A stretch of 44,406 bases of DNA from Comamonadaceae bacterium (GCA_947373605.1 CANBYM010000012.1:1-44406); one strand, 5' to 3'. Shown: positions 26,890-35,042, counted from the first letter of the stretch. The notes: generated from the sequence alone by a model not told the origin. Program-made: numbers and translations.

Positions 26890-27819
26890 TTGAGCGCGTC
26901 TTTTTCTTCTGCCCGGGTGGCTGCTGCCGATGCAGCCTCTGGCCAACATTATCCTCAGAGCGCGCTGTATGTCGTCGCCACGCCTATTGGCAATCTTGCC
27001 GACATCACACTGCGCGCACTTCATGTGCTCAGCCTTGCTGACACCATTGCCTGCGAAGACACGCGCCACACCCAACAAATGCTTCGTGCCTTCGGTATCG
27101 ACAAAAGCGGGGGGCAGTTACTGGCAGTGCACCAGCACAATGAAACCGAAGCGGCGCAAACTGTGATCCACCGGCTGCGCGAAGGGCAGCGCGTAGCCTA
27201 CGTCAGCGATGCCGGAACACCCGGCATCAGCGACCCGGGTGCAAAGCTTGCGGCATCCGTTGCAGCTGCGGGTCTGCGCGCCATACCTCTTCCCGGCGCC
27301 AGCAGCGTCACCACGCTACTGTCCGTCGCAGGCCTGGCAGGCGAAGCAAGTGCAGCCACGGGTTTTGTGTTTCATGGATTTTTACCCTCCAAAGCACAGG
27401 AGCGCGCCCATGCGGTGGACCTGTTGGCCACGGAAGCGCGCGCTGTAGTGCTTCTGGAAGCGCCGCACCGCATTGAGGCTCTGGCGGGCGTGTTGGCGAT
27501 ATTGGGCAGTCGCTCCATTACCGTTGGGCGCGAATTGACCAAGCAGTTTGAAGAAATTGCCACCCTACTTGCCAGTGACATGAGCACATGGCTGGCAGCT
27601 GACGCCAATCGCTTGCGCGGTGAATTTGTCCTGGTGCTGCATCCGGTGCCCGAACAGCAGCAAAACGGTGAGGACTTGCGCGTACTTTCGCTTTTGCTGA
27701 CAGAATTGCCTCTGAAATCAGCAGTCAAACTGGCGGCTGAAATCACCGGCCAGCCGCGCAATGCCTTGTATGAGCGCGCGTTGGACCTGAAAAAAAATAA
27801 CCCAGGAGACGCACCATGA
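26890..27819 (+). CDS. rsmI: 16S rRNA 2'-O-methyltransferase RsmI
   Basis: A 309-residue SAM-dependent enzyme that methylates the ribose of C1402 in 16S rRNA. LYVVATPIGNLADITLRAL, ACEDTRHTQQML, VAYVSDAGTPGISDPG and LPGASSVTTLLSVAGL are diagnostic of RsmI in the tetrapyrrole methylase fold. No ATG fits; the TTG at 26890 is chosen because GGAAGGAA (26875-26882) lies 7 bases upstream. The divergent yraN start is about 4 bases away, so each gene's promoter must lie within the other's coding region. Its stop overlaps the next start as ATGA. Confidence 0.92.
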   Translation: MSASFSSARVAAADAASGQHYPQSALYVVATPIGNLADITLRALHVLSLADTIACEDTRHTQQMLRAFGIDKSGGQLLAVHQHNETEAAQTVIHRLREGQRVAYVSDAGTPGISDPGAKLAASVAAAGLRAIPLPGASSVTTLLSVAGLAGEASAATGFVFHGFLPSKAQERAHAVDLLATEARAVVLLEAPHRIEALAGVLAILGSRSITVGRELTKQFEEIATLLASDMSTWLAADANRLRGEFVLVLHPVPEQQQNGEDLRVLSLLLTELPLKSAVKLAAEITGQPRNALYERALDLKKNNPGDAP

Positions 27820-28601
27820 AGCGCCGCATATTCTTTCAAAACTCCGCGCTGGTCACCACCGGCGCGCTGGCCGGTTGCGCAGTGCCAAGTGTTGCGCAGC
27901 AACCGGCAAAAACACCATTCCAGGTGGCCGCGACCACCATCCCCATCGTAGGCACAGACGCAGTGTTTCCCGTACGCCGCATTTACTGCATAGGCCGCAA
28001 TTACGCAGCGCATTCACGGGAGATGGGCTCTGACCCCAACCGCGAACCCCCTTTCTTTTTTCAAAAGCCGACCGATGCAGTTCAGTACGTGGCGGCCGGT
28101 ACCGTGGCCGACCACCCGTACCCCACGCTCACCAAAAATTACCACTACGAGGCGGAATTGGTGGCTGCCATCGGCGTGGGCGGACGCGACATTCCGGTAG
28201 ACAAAGCACTCGACCATGTGTATGGCTATACATTGGGTCTGGACATGACGCGGCGCGATTTGCAGCGTGCATCAGGTGACGAAAAGAAACCTTGGGAGAT
28301 CGGCAAGAGCTTTGACAAATCGGCTCCCATTGGGGCTATACACCGGGTTTCGCAAAGCGGTCATTTCGCCAAAGGCGCGATATGGCTCAAAGTCAATGGC
28401 ACCACCAAACAAAGCGCAGACTTGAACCAGATGATCTGGTCGGTAGCGGAACAAATCAGCAAGTTGTCGTTGGCGTTTGAGCTATTCCCCGGCGACATTA
28501 TTTACTCCGGCACACCGGAAAACGTAGGGCCGGTGGTACGCGGCGATGTCATTGCCATGCACATTGACGGTCTACCCGACCTGAGCGTCAAAATCGTCTG
28601 A
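27816..28601 (+). CDS. FAH-family hydrolase/isomerase with an export-type leader
   Basis: A 261-residue protein. From about residue 50 it is a fumarylacetoacetate hydrolase-family fold: IYCIGRNYAAHSREMG, PFFFQKPTDAVQ, YHYEAELVAAIGVG (metal-binding Glu residues), GYTLGLDMTRRDLQ and LFPGDIIYSGTPENVGPV. Enzymes of this family hydrolyse or isomerise beta-diketo acids and normally sit in the cytoplasm. Unusually, the N-terminus MKRRIFFQNSALVTTGALAG looks like a twin-arginine leader and continues into a lipobox-like AGC at residue 21. If real, the enzyme is exported. It overlaps the rsmI stop (ATGA) and so is read from the rsmI transcript; its 3' end overlaps the convergent small gene by 30 bases. 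Confidence 0.85.
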   Translation: MKRRIFFQNSALVTTGALAGCAVPSVAQQPAKTPFQVAATTIPIVGTDAVFPVRRIYCIGRNYAAHSREMGSDPNREPPFFFQKPTDAVQYVAAGTVADHPYPTLTKNYHYEAELVAAIGVGGRDIPVDKALDHVYGYTLGLDMTRRDLQRASGDEKKPWEIGKSFDKSAPIGAIHRVSQSGHFAKGAIWLKVNGTTKQSADLNQMIWSVAEQISKLSLAFELFPGDIIYSGTPENVGPVVRGDVIAMHIDGLPDLSVKIV

Positions 28602-28913
28602 GTCCGGCTGCGCCCAGCCTGACAACTCCGCCAGGCGGCGCACCACCCACGTCGCTTCGAGCCAATTCACTACCGACTGCTCTTGCGGTGCAGAACAAAG
28701 CGCTATACGAATATTTTTGAGGACCTGTGCCTCGCTGAGGGACTGGCCATGCAGCATTTCCTGCGCGGTTTGGGTGAGCATGGTGGCCATGTCTTCACAT
28801 AGTTCATAGCGTTGCGCTATGAAGTCACGGGTACGGTCAGGTTTGACGGCACCCGGTTTTACAAACAGTGCGATGAAGGACTGCGGTATGTCGATCTGGT
28901 ATTCGTCCGACAA
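28572..28913 (-). CDS. Small conserved-type protein, function unknown
   Basis: A 113-residue cytoplasmic protein without motifs that I can assign. The TTG at 28913 is chosen because CAGGA lies about 6 bases upstream and the product LSDEYQIDIPQSFIALFV begins like Comamonadaceae proteins I have seen loosely annotated as ATPase with chaperone activity; I see no Walker motif, so that name is not supported. It is mostly helical, with RYELCEDMATMLTQTAQEML and WLEATWVVRRLAELSGW as likely conserved segments. It lies 23 bases downstream of the HiPIP gene, and its 3' end runs 30 bases into the convergent FAH-family gene. Confidence 0.6.
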   Translation of the reverse strand: MSDEYQIDIPQSFIALFVKPGAVKPDRTRDFIAQRYELCEDMATMLTQTAQEMLHGQSLSEAQVLKNIRIALCSAPQEQSVVNWLEATWVVRRLAELSGWAQPDSDDFDAQVG

Positions 28914-28936
28914 AGGCAGTCCTGATTCAAACCGGA

Positions 28937-29242
28937 TTAAGCCTTCTTGGCGTAAGCGCTGCACCAACCCAAAGACGACACTTGCTTACCGGCAAACAGA
29001 GGGCAAGGACCAGCCTTGTCACCGGCTTTACCTTGGAACAAAGCGCAGCTACCGCATTGCTGACCGGCAGCATATTTCGGGAATTTGGTCTTGTCAGTTT
29101 TGGTGCCGTCGGCTTTGTAGCCCAGTGCTGCTGCTTGTGGTTCGGAGTCAGCCACCATTGCACCTTGTGCATAAACGGCACCCGCAGCCAAAGCACTCCC
29201 GCCCAAGCCCAATTGAACAATAAATTCACGACGGTTCGACAT
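28937..29242 (-). CDS. High-potential iron-sulfur protein (HiPIP), Tat-exported
   Basis: A 101-residue protein. NRREFIVQLGLGGSALAAGA is a twin-arginine leader; the mature part carries four cluster cysteines, Cys63 and Cys66 in CGSC, Cys80 in GPCPLF and Cys94 in GWCSAYAKKA, in the HiPIP pattern. HiPIPs are periplasmic [4Fe-4S] electron carriers linking bc1-type complexes to oxidases or photosynthetic reaction centres. The ATG at 29242 follows a GAGGA. A TATACT -10-like box (29277-29282 on this strand) and an FNR-like dyad further upstream may control it. Confidence 0.93.
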   Translation of the reverse strand: MSNRREFIVQLGLGGSALAAGAVYAQGAMVADSEPQAAALGYKADGTKTDKTKFPKYAAGQQCGSCALFQGKAGDKAGPCPLFAGKQVSSLGWCSAYAKKA

Positions 29243-29348
29243 ATAGAGAACATCCTCGGTGGTTAGAAAAAAGGCAGTATAGCCAAGCAACGCATATGCT
29301 TATACATGCGTTAACCCCCGATTGTTAATGCAACTCAAAGGCCGTGTA

Positions 29349-29362
29349 TTGACTGGTGTCAA
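29349..29362 (-). promoter_or_regulatory. FNR/DNR-like dyad upstream of the HiPIP gene
   Basis: TTGAC (29349-29353), four bases, then GTCAA (29358-29362): a perfect dyad with the spacing of FNR/CRP-family sites (TTGAT-N4-ATCAA) and the TTGAC half-site seen for some Dnr/FixK proteins. It lies about 113 bases upstream of the HiPIP start. Oxygen control of HiPIP would make sense, but its distance from the likely -10 box is greater than the classic -41.5 placement. Confidence 0.4.
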
Positions 29363-29378
29363 TGCCCCGCGGAATCAG

Positions 29379-29498
29379 TCAGCAAAACATCAATGCGACC
29401 AAGGCAGCGTCTTCCCCGAGGTTGAGCACCACGTAGGCAGACACTTTGTAACAAAGGTAAATAAACAGGTCGGCTTTGGGGGATTGCGTGTTGATCAT
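29379..29498 (-). CDS. Possible 39-residue hydrophobic small protein
   Basis: A short frame from ATG 29498 gives MINTQSPKADLFIYLCYKVS then AYVVLNLGEDAALVALMFC. The frame stays open upstream to the insertion sequence at 29578. Before the insertion this DNA lay just downstream of the lipoprotein gene on the same strand, so it may be the remnant or tail of an operon gene cut off by the IS. No ribosome-binding site or family is recognised. Confidence 0.25.
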   Translation of the reverse strand: MINTQSPKADLFIYLCYKVSAYVVLNLGEDAALVALMFC

Positions 29499-29573
29499 GC
29501 TGGCGTAGCGCACAGGCAATACATTTTCATAGCGCGCAGCATAACGCCAATCGGTGTGCGCGCACCACCCACC

Positions 29574-29578
29574 TTCAA
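29574..29578. repeat. 5-bp target duplication, left copy (TTCAA)
   Basis: TTCAA directly before the left terminal repeat; the same five bases recur at 31224-31228 directly after the right terminal repeat. This marks a transposition event with clean ends. Confidence 0.85.
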
Positions 29579-31223
29579 CCTAGAAAAAGCGGTTGACTGA
29601 CCTGAACTCTTGGGAAACTCAGCACTGGCGCGGTAAAGGTGGGATTTGGCACACTCACCCCATGGGTGAAGCAAAACGCAGACAAAAGACGGCCCTCGTG
29701 CAGGGCTTTGTTGATGGTGACAGACCACACGTGGTCGACACATTGGGTGGGCGCATGCACGTGCGCTGGGACGAGGGTGCGGCGGCCACGCCGCACGGCC
29801 AACTGGTCTTCTTTGCCGAGTTCCTTGGCGCCACCGGCGTGTTTGAGCGCTGGGTCTCATCTTGTCCATTGGAGTATCGAAGTGGCAACGCCCCAGACAA
29901 GCGCGATGTATTGGGCACCTTAATGCTGGGGCTGCTGGCCGGTCACCGGCGCTATGCCCACATCACTGCACTGCGTGGGGACTTGGTGGCCGCACAGGCG
30001 CTGGGCATGAACAAAATAGTCAGCGAAGACGCGCTGCGCCGGGCCTTGGAGCGTATCGACGAGGCATCCAGTACCGCATGGATGCGCCCGGCACTTCTGC
30101 ACTCGGTGCGCGAGGCACTGGATAAGCCCTGGGTGTTGGACATCGACGCCACAATCAAACCACTCTACGGCCGCCAAGAAGGCTCCGAACTGGGCTACAA
30201 CTCAGCCAAGCCCGGTCGCCCCAGCCATGTGCTGCACACCTTCTGGGTCGGCAACCTGCGCCTGGTGCTTGATGTGCAGGTCAGCTGCGGCAAGCAGCAC
30301 AGCAGTGTGCATGCCAAGGCTGCACTGGGCATGCTGCTTGACGAGTTGGGGGACAAGCGCCCAGTCCTAGTCCGAGGGGACTCGGGCTACGGCAACGAAG
30401 GCATCCTGCTGGAGTTGGAAGGCCGGGCGCAGCCTTACTTGCTACGCCTGCGCCAGACGGCCAACGTGCAACGTCTGGTGGCTCAGCAGTTCGCGCGCAG
30501 CGACTGGAGTCGCGCCGACAACCAAGGTTGCCAGATGGTGCAGGACTGGTTGCAACTGCATGGTTGGAGCAAGAAGCGCCGAGTGGTCATCGTGCGCCAA
30601 CGCATCAAGGGTGGGATTGCACGTGAACGCCGCGTGGATGGCAAACAGCTCCGACTGGATCTACCGGGCCCGAGTGTTCACGAGGGCGAGAAGCTGTGGG
30701 AGTACGCGGTAATGGTTACTGACGCGAAGTACCCGTTAGAGTCCATTGGCCAACTCTACCGGGACCGAGCGGACTGCGAGAATGGCTTCGACGAGTTGAA
30801 GAATCAATGGGGCCTGTCGGGGTTCACCACGCAGGACATCAACCGCTGCCAGACCACGGCAAGGGCCTGTGCGCTGATTTACAACTGGTGGAGTTGGTAC
30901 TGCAGAACTGCCAATCCAGGCGCACGGATGGAGGCCATCACCAGCCGTCCACTACTGCTCGCTGCGGTTGGGCGAGCAGCCCAGAGTGGCGGGCAGACGA
31001 CGCTCTATCTGACGCCGTTGCATGGCAAGGCCAACCTCATCAAGCCGTTGATCGCCAATATCCATGCGGCTCTGCGGTATGCAAAAGAAGCTGCGCAGCA
31101 GATCAAATCAACAGACACATGGAGCTTGCTGCTGCGATATGTGAGCGACAAGATTGCGCCCATGGTTGGGCCGTTTAGACCCCCAACTGCGATAGCTGGA
31201 ACCGGTTAACTGCGGTTTTTAGG
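29579..31223 (+). mobile_element. Complete insertion sequence, IS1380-like, 1645 bp
   Basis: One transposase gene bounded by imperfect inverted repeats: left CCTAGAAAAAGCGGTTGAC (from 29579) and right, read inward, CCTAAAAACCGCAGTTAAC (ending 31223), 15 of 21 positions identical. Five-base direct repeats TTCAA flank it. CCT-starting ends, 4-5 bp duplications and about 1.65 kb are usual for the IS1380 family. The element splits an intergenic site: the minus-strand lipoprotein stop codon lies within the right duplication and is preserved. Intact ends and an intact transposase suggest recent insertion. Confidence 0.88.
29662..31209 (+). CDS. DDE transposase of the IS1380-like element
   Basis: A 515-residue transposase starting at the ATG at 29662 (MGEAKRRQKTALVQG); the frame is open to 29593 but only into the terminal repeat. 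DDE catalytic residues are visible: LDIDATIKPLYG (first Asp region), VLVRGDSGYGNEGI (second Asp) and YRDRADCENGFDELKNQWGL (the Glu in the YREK-like segment). GRQEGSELGYNSAKPGRPSH is a conserved stretch of this transposase superfamily. The gene is uninterrupted and its stop lies inside the right terminal repeat. Family assignment to IS1380 rests mostly on the ends; an IS4-type relative is the alternative. Confidence 0.85.
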   Translation: MGEAKRRQKTALVQGFVDGDRPHVVDTLGGRMHVRWDEGAAATPHGQLVFFAEFLGATGVFERWVSSCPLEYRSGNAPDKRDVLGTLMLGLLAGHRRYAHITALRGDLVAAQALGMNKIVSEDALRRALERIDEASSTAWMRPALLHSVREALDKPWVLDIDATIKPLYGRQEGSELGYNSAKPGRPSHVLHTFWVGNLRLVLDVQVSCGKQHSSVHAKAALGMLLDELGDKRPVLVRGDSGYGNEGILLELEGRAQPYLLRLRQTANVQRLVAQQFARSDWSRADNQGCQMVQDWLQLHGWSKKRRVVIVRQRIKGGIARERRVDGKQLRLDLPGPSVHEGEKLWEYAVMVTDAKYPLESIGQLYRDRADCENGFDELKNQWGLSGFTTQDINRCQTTARACALIYNWWSWYCRTANPGARMEAITSRPLLLAAVGRAAQSGGQTTLYLTPLHGKANLIKPLIANIHAALRYAKEAAQQIKSTDTWSLLLRYVSDKIAPMVGPFRPPTAIAGTG

Positions 31224-31224
31224 T

Positions 31225-31884
31225 TCAACGGGCCCGCATTGCCGCCAAGTCACCACGCAGAAGTGCCGCCACCTGCTGCAGACCTTCCCGAACCGCGGCA
31301 TGGGCAGCCTGTGCTCCACCTGCCGCATCGTCGCTGGCAGCGTCACCCACGACATCTATGGTGTGCGAGGCCAATACCTCTCGCGTGGCGACGTCCAGCA
31401 AAGTCACCTGCACACTAAAGCGCACTCTGCTGGGAACTTGCAAAAAGTCTTGCTGCAAGTGCAGGATGGTGGTGTTAAGGCTCAGTGTTGCCTTAGCCGC
31501 ACTGGGTGCCAGCAACACCGCACGAAACTGCCCGCTTTGGCGAAGTTGCTCCACCATCATAGGTGCTAGCATGCGCCCTGGTGTGTCGACCCACGCGCTG
31601 TTGGCAAACGCTTCCTGCGTCAGGGCTAAACGGGAGTACACCATGCGTGTGCTGTCATACCCGGAAACCGCTTGCGGAGTTTCTACTAGCAACACGTGTC
31701 CTGTCATGACCGGCAATGTGCCTGCCGTCTTCACATCCGCAGGCGATGAGGGTGAACCATCGAGCGTATAGGTGTACAACGGCGTCGCCGTCTTACTGCC
31801 CAGTACTGCGCACGACGCAAGCATGGCGCACCCTATGACGGCTGCCAAGGCGGTGGTGACACGTTGTGTGAGCTTCAACTTCAT
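31225..31884 (-). CDS. ABC-transport auxiliary lipoprotein (PqiC-like)
   Basis: A 219-residue outer-membrane lipoprotein. The leader ends in LASC (Cys25). The mature part resembles the ABC-transport auxiliary component family (PF03886): VLLVETPQAVSGYDSTRMVY, SAWVDTPGRMLAPMMVEQLR and VRFSVQVTLLDVATREVLAS. It closes the MlaE-MlaF-MlaD-type operon, overlapping the mlaD-like stop by ATGA (31884-31881), and is expected to work as the outer-membrane side partner of that MCE lipid transporter. The IS lies exactly at its stop codon (31227-31225), leaving the protein whole but probably removing the original downstream sequence from the transcript. Confidence 0.85.
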   Translation of the reverse strand: MKLKLTQRVTTALAAVIGCAMLASCAVLGSKTATPLYTYTLDGSPSSPADVKTAGTLPVMTGHVLLVETPQAVSGYDSTRMVYSRLALTQEAFANSAWVDTPGRMLAPMMVEQLRQSGQFRAVLLAPSAAKATLSLNTTILHLQQDFLQVPSRVRFSVQVTLLDVATREVLASHTIDVVGDAASDDAAGGAQAAHAAVREGLQQVAALLRGDLAAMRAR

Positions 31885-32825
31885 GGTTTGCTTTCTGCGG
31901 CCTCGCCCGGCCCGGGGCGCGTCGGACTTTGGCCGAACACCAGACTGGACGGTGCACGCTCGGTTTGTTCGCTCAGACGATGCAGCGATGCGCTCAGCAC
32001 ACTCAGCTCGGCCAACAAGCGCTCCAGTTCAGGCAAAGTCTGCGTGCCAAAGCGTTGTACGTCGCCTCCCACGGCACTCACCGTCGCGCCGGCGGTCTGA
32101 CTGGTTTGTGCGACGGAATTACCCATCTGCTCAATGGCGTTGGCACTTCGGTCGATCGCGCGCAGGGTAGACGTTATTCCAGCAGAACTGCTGGCGGTGT
32201 TGTGCAGGGTCGTACCCGCATCGACGATGGCCCGGTCAATCGCCGGGCTGCGCTGCGCCAGCGTATGGCTGATCCGCGCAATATCAGCCAGCGCGCTGCT
32301 GAATGCGCGCTGGTTCTCCACACTGAGAAAGGCATCAATACTGCCTGAGCTGCTGTCGAACTTGGCCAGCACACGGGTGAGTACGTTTTCCAGCCGCGTA
32401 GATAGCGATGCCTTGGTCGTGATCACCGGATAGCGCGCGCCGGGCAGCGCCACTAACGGCGGGGCATTGCGCGCACCGCCGGAGAGTTCGACATAGGCAA
32501 TGCCGGTCAAGCCCTGTGCCTTGAGCACGGCCACGGTGTCCTGCCGGATTGGTGCGCCTTGCACGATAGCCAGCAGCAGGTTGACGCGCTGCGGGTCTTG
32601 GGCGTCCAGCGTGATGCTGCGCACCTTGCCGATTTCCACGCCGTTGTATTTGACCGGTGCATTCAGGTTCAGCCCGGCTACCGACTCCTCTTCGACCGCA
32701 AGGTAGAGGTCGTATTGCTGCTGCCACATGCCGCCGGAGGCCAGCCAGAGCACACCGGCAATCAACGCGGCGCCCAGTGCCAGCACGAAGGCACCGACCA
32801 CAGGCATGTTTACTTTGGTTTCCAT
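31881..32825 (-). CDS. MCE-domain substrate-binding protein, MlaD-like
   Basis: A 314-residue protein with one N-terminal membrane segment (about 8-30, VGAFVLALGAALIAGVLWLA) and one MCE domain (about 38-120) containing SVAGLNLNAPVKYNGVEIGK and GLTGIAYVELSGG. The rest (about 150-300) is a long helical region with few breaks, which in MCE proteins can assemble into a channel or needle. It should sit in the periplasm and pass phospholipid or other hydrophobic substrate between ABC transporter and lipoprotein. Its start lies within the end of the ATPase gene (16-base overlap). Confidence 0.88.
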   Translation of the reverse strand: METKVNMPVVGAFVLALGAALIAGVLWLASGGMWQQQYDLYLAVEEESVAGLNLNAPVKYNGVEIGKVRSITLDAQDPQRVNLLLAIVQGAPIRQDTVAVLKAQGLTGIAYVELSGGARNAPPLVALPGARYPVITTKASLSTRLENVLTRVLAKFDSSSGSIDAFLSVENQRAFSSALADIARISHTLAQRSPAIDRAIVDAGTTLHNTASSSAGITSTLRAIDRSANAIEQMGNSVAQTSQTAGATVSAVGGDVQRFGTQTLPELERLLAELSVLSASLHRLSEQTERAPSSLVFGQSPTRPGPGEAAESKP

Positions 32826-33625
32826 GCGCCACCCGTGCCATCGGGATGTTGGGCAAAGGCGTTGCCTCCGCGCGTACCGGTAAAAAAGCGGTGCACTGAA
32901 GGCAGCCCCATGGCCGACAGCGCCTGCATGGAACCCACCCCCTGCAACCGCGTGTCCGCCAGTACAGCCACGCGGTCAGTGATGTGCCAGAGCAAATCCA
33001 GGTCGTGGGTAATCATCACCACGGTCAAACCTTGCTTGTCGCGCAACTCCAGAATCAGTGCGTCCACGCCGTCAGCGCTTTCGGGGTCCAGACCCGCGGT
33101 GGGCTCATCCAGAAACAGCAGCTCCGGGTTGAGTGCCAAAGCGCGCGCCAGCGAAGCGCGCTTGAGCATGCCACCACTCAGGCTGGCCGGGTACTGTGCG
33201 CCGACTTCCGGCTTGAGACCGCTCAAGGCGATTTTTTCCAGCGCTACCGCATCCACCTGCGCGCTCGTCAGTTTGCGATGTTCGCGCAAGGGTAGCCCCA
33301 CGTTCTCCAGCACCGTGAGTGCGGCAAACAGGCCGCCATGCTGAAACATCACACCCCAGCGCTGGCGCAGGCTCAGCACCTGTTCGCGGCTGGCCTGCAT
33401 CAGGTCTTGACCGAGGACGCGCACACTTCCGGCATCAGGCTTTTGCAGCAAAATCATTTCACGCAACAAGGTCGATTTTCCTGAACCGCTGCCGCCCACG
33501 ATGGCAAAAATTTCTCCCTTGAGCACCTCCAGGTTCAGCCCGTCATGAACAACCTTGGCGCCAAAGCTGGTACGTACGCCATACAGCGCAATGACGGGTT
33601 CGGGAGCCGGAGGGTTGGCAGTCAT
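32810..33625 (-). CDS. ABC transporter ATPase, MlaF-like
   Basis: A 271-residue ATPase: Walker A VGGSGSGKSTLLREM, Q-loop region, ABC signature LSGGMLKRASLARALALNPE, Walker B LLFLDEPTAGLDPES, and H-loop VVMITHDLDLLWHITDRV. The LSGGMLKRAxLARAL signature is characteristic of the MlaF/Mkl type used with MCE proteins. It follows the permease stop by one base and drives the MlaE-like permease at the inner membrane. Confidence 0.92.
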   Translation of the reverse strand: MTANPPAPEPVIALYGVRTSFGAKVVHDGLNLEVLKGEIFAIVGGSGSGKSTLLREMILLQKPDAGSVRVLGQDLMQASREQVLSLRQRWGVMFQHGGLFAALTVLENVGLPLREHRKLTSAQVDAVALEKIALSGLKPEVGAQYPASLSGGMLKRASLARALALNPELLFLDEPTAGLDPESADGVDALILELRDKQGLTVVMITHDLDLLWHITDRVAVLADTRLQGVGSMQALSAMGLPSVHRFFTGTRGGNAFAQHPDGTGGAWKPK

Positions 33626-33626
33626 G

Positions 33627-34424
33627 TTACAAATCCAGTGCGCTCAACACCACCGAAAAAGCCGCATCCACCACAATCACCATAAAGATGGACCAGACCA
33701 CGCTGCGGGTTGTCTGCCGGCCCACGCCATCGGCGCCACCCTCGGTGCGAAAGCCCTGAAAGCAACCCACCATCACTATGATGGCGGCAAACACCGGTGC
33801 CTTGAGTACGCCCACCAGATAGTCGCGCACCGCCACGGCTTTGACCAGACGCTCCAGAAATTCGCTGTAGCCCACACCCAGACGCGCCTGCGCCATCAGC
33901 ATGCCGCCGGCCAAGCCCAGCACATCGGCAAACACCGTCAGCAGGGGCAACGCAACAATCAACGCCAGCAGCTTGGGCAGCACCAGCATCTCCTGCGGAT
34001 CGACGCCGATGGTGCGCAGCGCATCCATTTCCTCGGTGACCACCATGGTGCCGATCTGCGCCGCGTAGGCCGAGCCTGAACGTCCCGCGACGATGATGGC
34101 GGTAATCATTGGCGCAAATTCGCGCAGCATGGACAGCCCGACCAAATCGACCACAAAGATGTTGGCACCGAAGGTACGCAATTGGCCGGCGCCCTGATAG
34201 GCCACCACCACGCCCAGCAAAAAAGCCAGCAGGCCAACAATAGGCAATGCGTTCCAGCCGGCATTGCGAATATTGAAGGCCACCGGCCGCCAGCGAATGC
34301 GCGACGGATGGCGCACACTGCCCCATGCCGCGACGCTGGACTCACCCACAAATGTGAGCATCGCCAGCCCCTGACGGGCCGCTGCTGCACTTGCGGCACC
34401 CGTGGCGGTCAGTGCAGCAAGCAT
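33627..34424 (-). CDS. ABC transporter permease, MlaE-like
   Basis: A 265-residue integral membrane permease of the MlaE/YrbE family. GLLAFLLGVVVAYQGAGQLR, GLSMLREFAPMITAIIVAGR, SGSAYAAQIGTMVVTEEMDA and LRTIGVDPQEMLVLPKLLAL are the conserved core, with five or so membrane helices. Relatives in lipoprotein-linked operons often carry an N-terminal STAS domain (about 370 residues); here an in-frame TAA lies just before the ATG, so it has only the permease part, as in E. coli MlaE. It lies 12 bases after the FMN reductase gene. Confidence 0.9.
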   Translation of the reverse strand: MLAALTATGAASAAAARQGLAMLTFVGESSVAAWGSVRHPSRIRWRPVAFNIRNAGWNALPIVGLLAFLLGVVVAYQGAGQLRTFGANIFVVDLVGLSMLREFAPMITAIIVAGRSGSAYAAQIGTMVVTEEMDALRTIGVDPQEMLVLPKLLALIVALPLLTVFADVLGLAGGMLMAQARLGVGYSEFLERLVKAVAVRDYLVGVLKAPVFAAIIVMVGCFQGFRTEGGADGVGRQTTRSVVWSIFMVIVVDAAFSVVLSALDL

Positions 34425-34436
34425 CGGCCGGCTGAC

Positions 34437-35000
34437 TTACTTAGCCGTGCTTGAAAGGTGCAGCCGCACCCAAGCAACGTAGTGGTCCATCCAGCCCTGC
34501 AAAAAAGCGCGGCTGGCACCGCCAACGCTGCCATCTGCATTAAAGAAGTCCTCTTTCGCATGAATGAAAGCTTCCGGCTGCCCCATGGTTGGCACGTTCA
34601 AATAAGACAGGATGTTGCGCAAGTGTTGTTGCGCCATCGCAGTACCTATGGAACCCACCGATGCACCCACGACGCCGGCGGGTTTGCCGTCCCACACGCT
34701 CTGACCGTAGGGGCGCGAGGCGTGGTCAATGGCGTTCTTCAGAACGCCGGGAATGGAGCGGTTGTATTCCGGCGTCACAAACAGCAGCCCCAAGGCCGAT
34801 TTGATTTGTGACTTCACGCGCAGTACCGACGCCGCCTGGTGGTTGTCCTCGTCTTGGTTGTACAGGGGTAAATCGCCAATGTCGACTTGGCTGAAGCTGA
34901 AGTCATCAGGCGCTAACTGCGTGAGGGCATGGGCCAGTTTGCGATTCAGTGAATCGCGACGCAAGCTGCCAACGATGACGGCGATAGGGATGATGGGCAT
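34437..35000 (-). CDS. NADPH-dependent FMN reductase / quinone-chromate reductase
   Basis: A 187-residue flavodoxin-like protein. IAVIVGSLRRDSLNRKLAHA is the FMN phosphate-binding loop, and LLFVTPEYNRSIPGVLKNAI followed by DHASRP is the hallmark of the NADPH-dependent FMN reductase family (ChrR/YieF, ArsH-like). GASVGSIGTAMAQQHLRNIL is the third conserved segment. These two-electron reductases protect against quinone stress and can reduce chromate or azo compounds. AAGGA lies 7 bases before the ATG. It lies between asmA-like and mlaE-like genes; a functional link to either is not obvious. Confidence 0.9.
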   Translation of the reverse strand: MPIIPIAVIVGSLRRDSLNRKLAHALTQLAPDDFSFSQVDIGDLPLYNQDEDNHQAASVLRVKSQIKSALGLLFVTPEYNRSIPGVLKNAIDHASRPYGQSVWDGKPAGVVGASVGSIGTAMAQQHLRNILSYLNVPTMGQPEAFIHAKEDFFNADGSVGGASRAFLQGWMDHYVAWVRLHLSSTAK

Positions 35001-35042
35001 GTGGTGTTCCTTTGTGCCCTGAGCTTGGCGCAGCAGCCGTTT

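Noticed and set aside
29322-29600. 92-codon plus-strand frame upstream of the IS
   Set aside because: It runs into the IS terminal repeat, has no ribosome-binding site and no family likeness.
31225-31884. Lipoprotein gene disrupted by the IS
   Set aside because: The insertion is at the stop codon and the duplication keeps it; the coding sequence is whole.
32559-33344. 261-codon plus-strand frame
   Set aside because: Antisense to the MlaD- and MlaF-like genes, which have full motifs.
33627-34424. MlaE permease truncated at the N-terminus
   Set aside because: Some relatives have an extra STAS domain, but E. coli MlaE is the same length without it, so this is within normal range.
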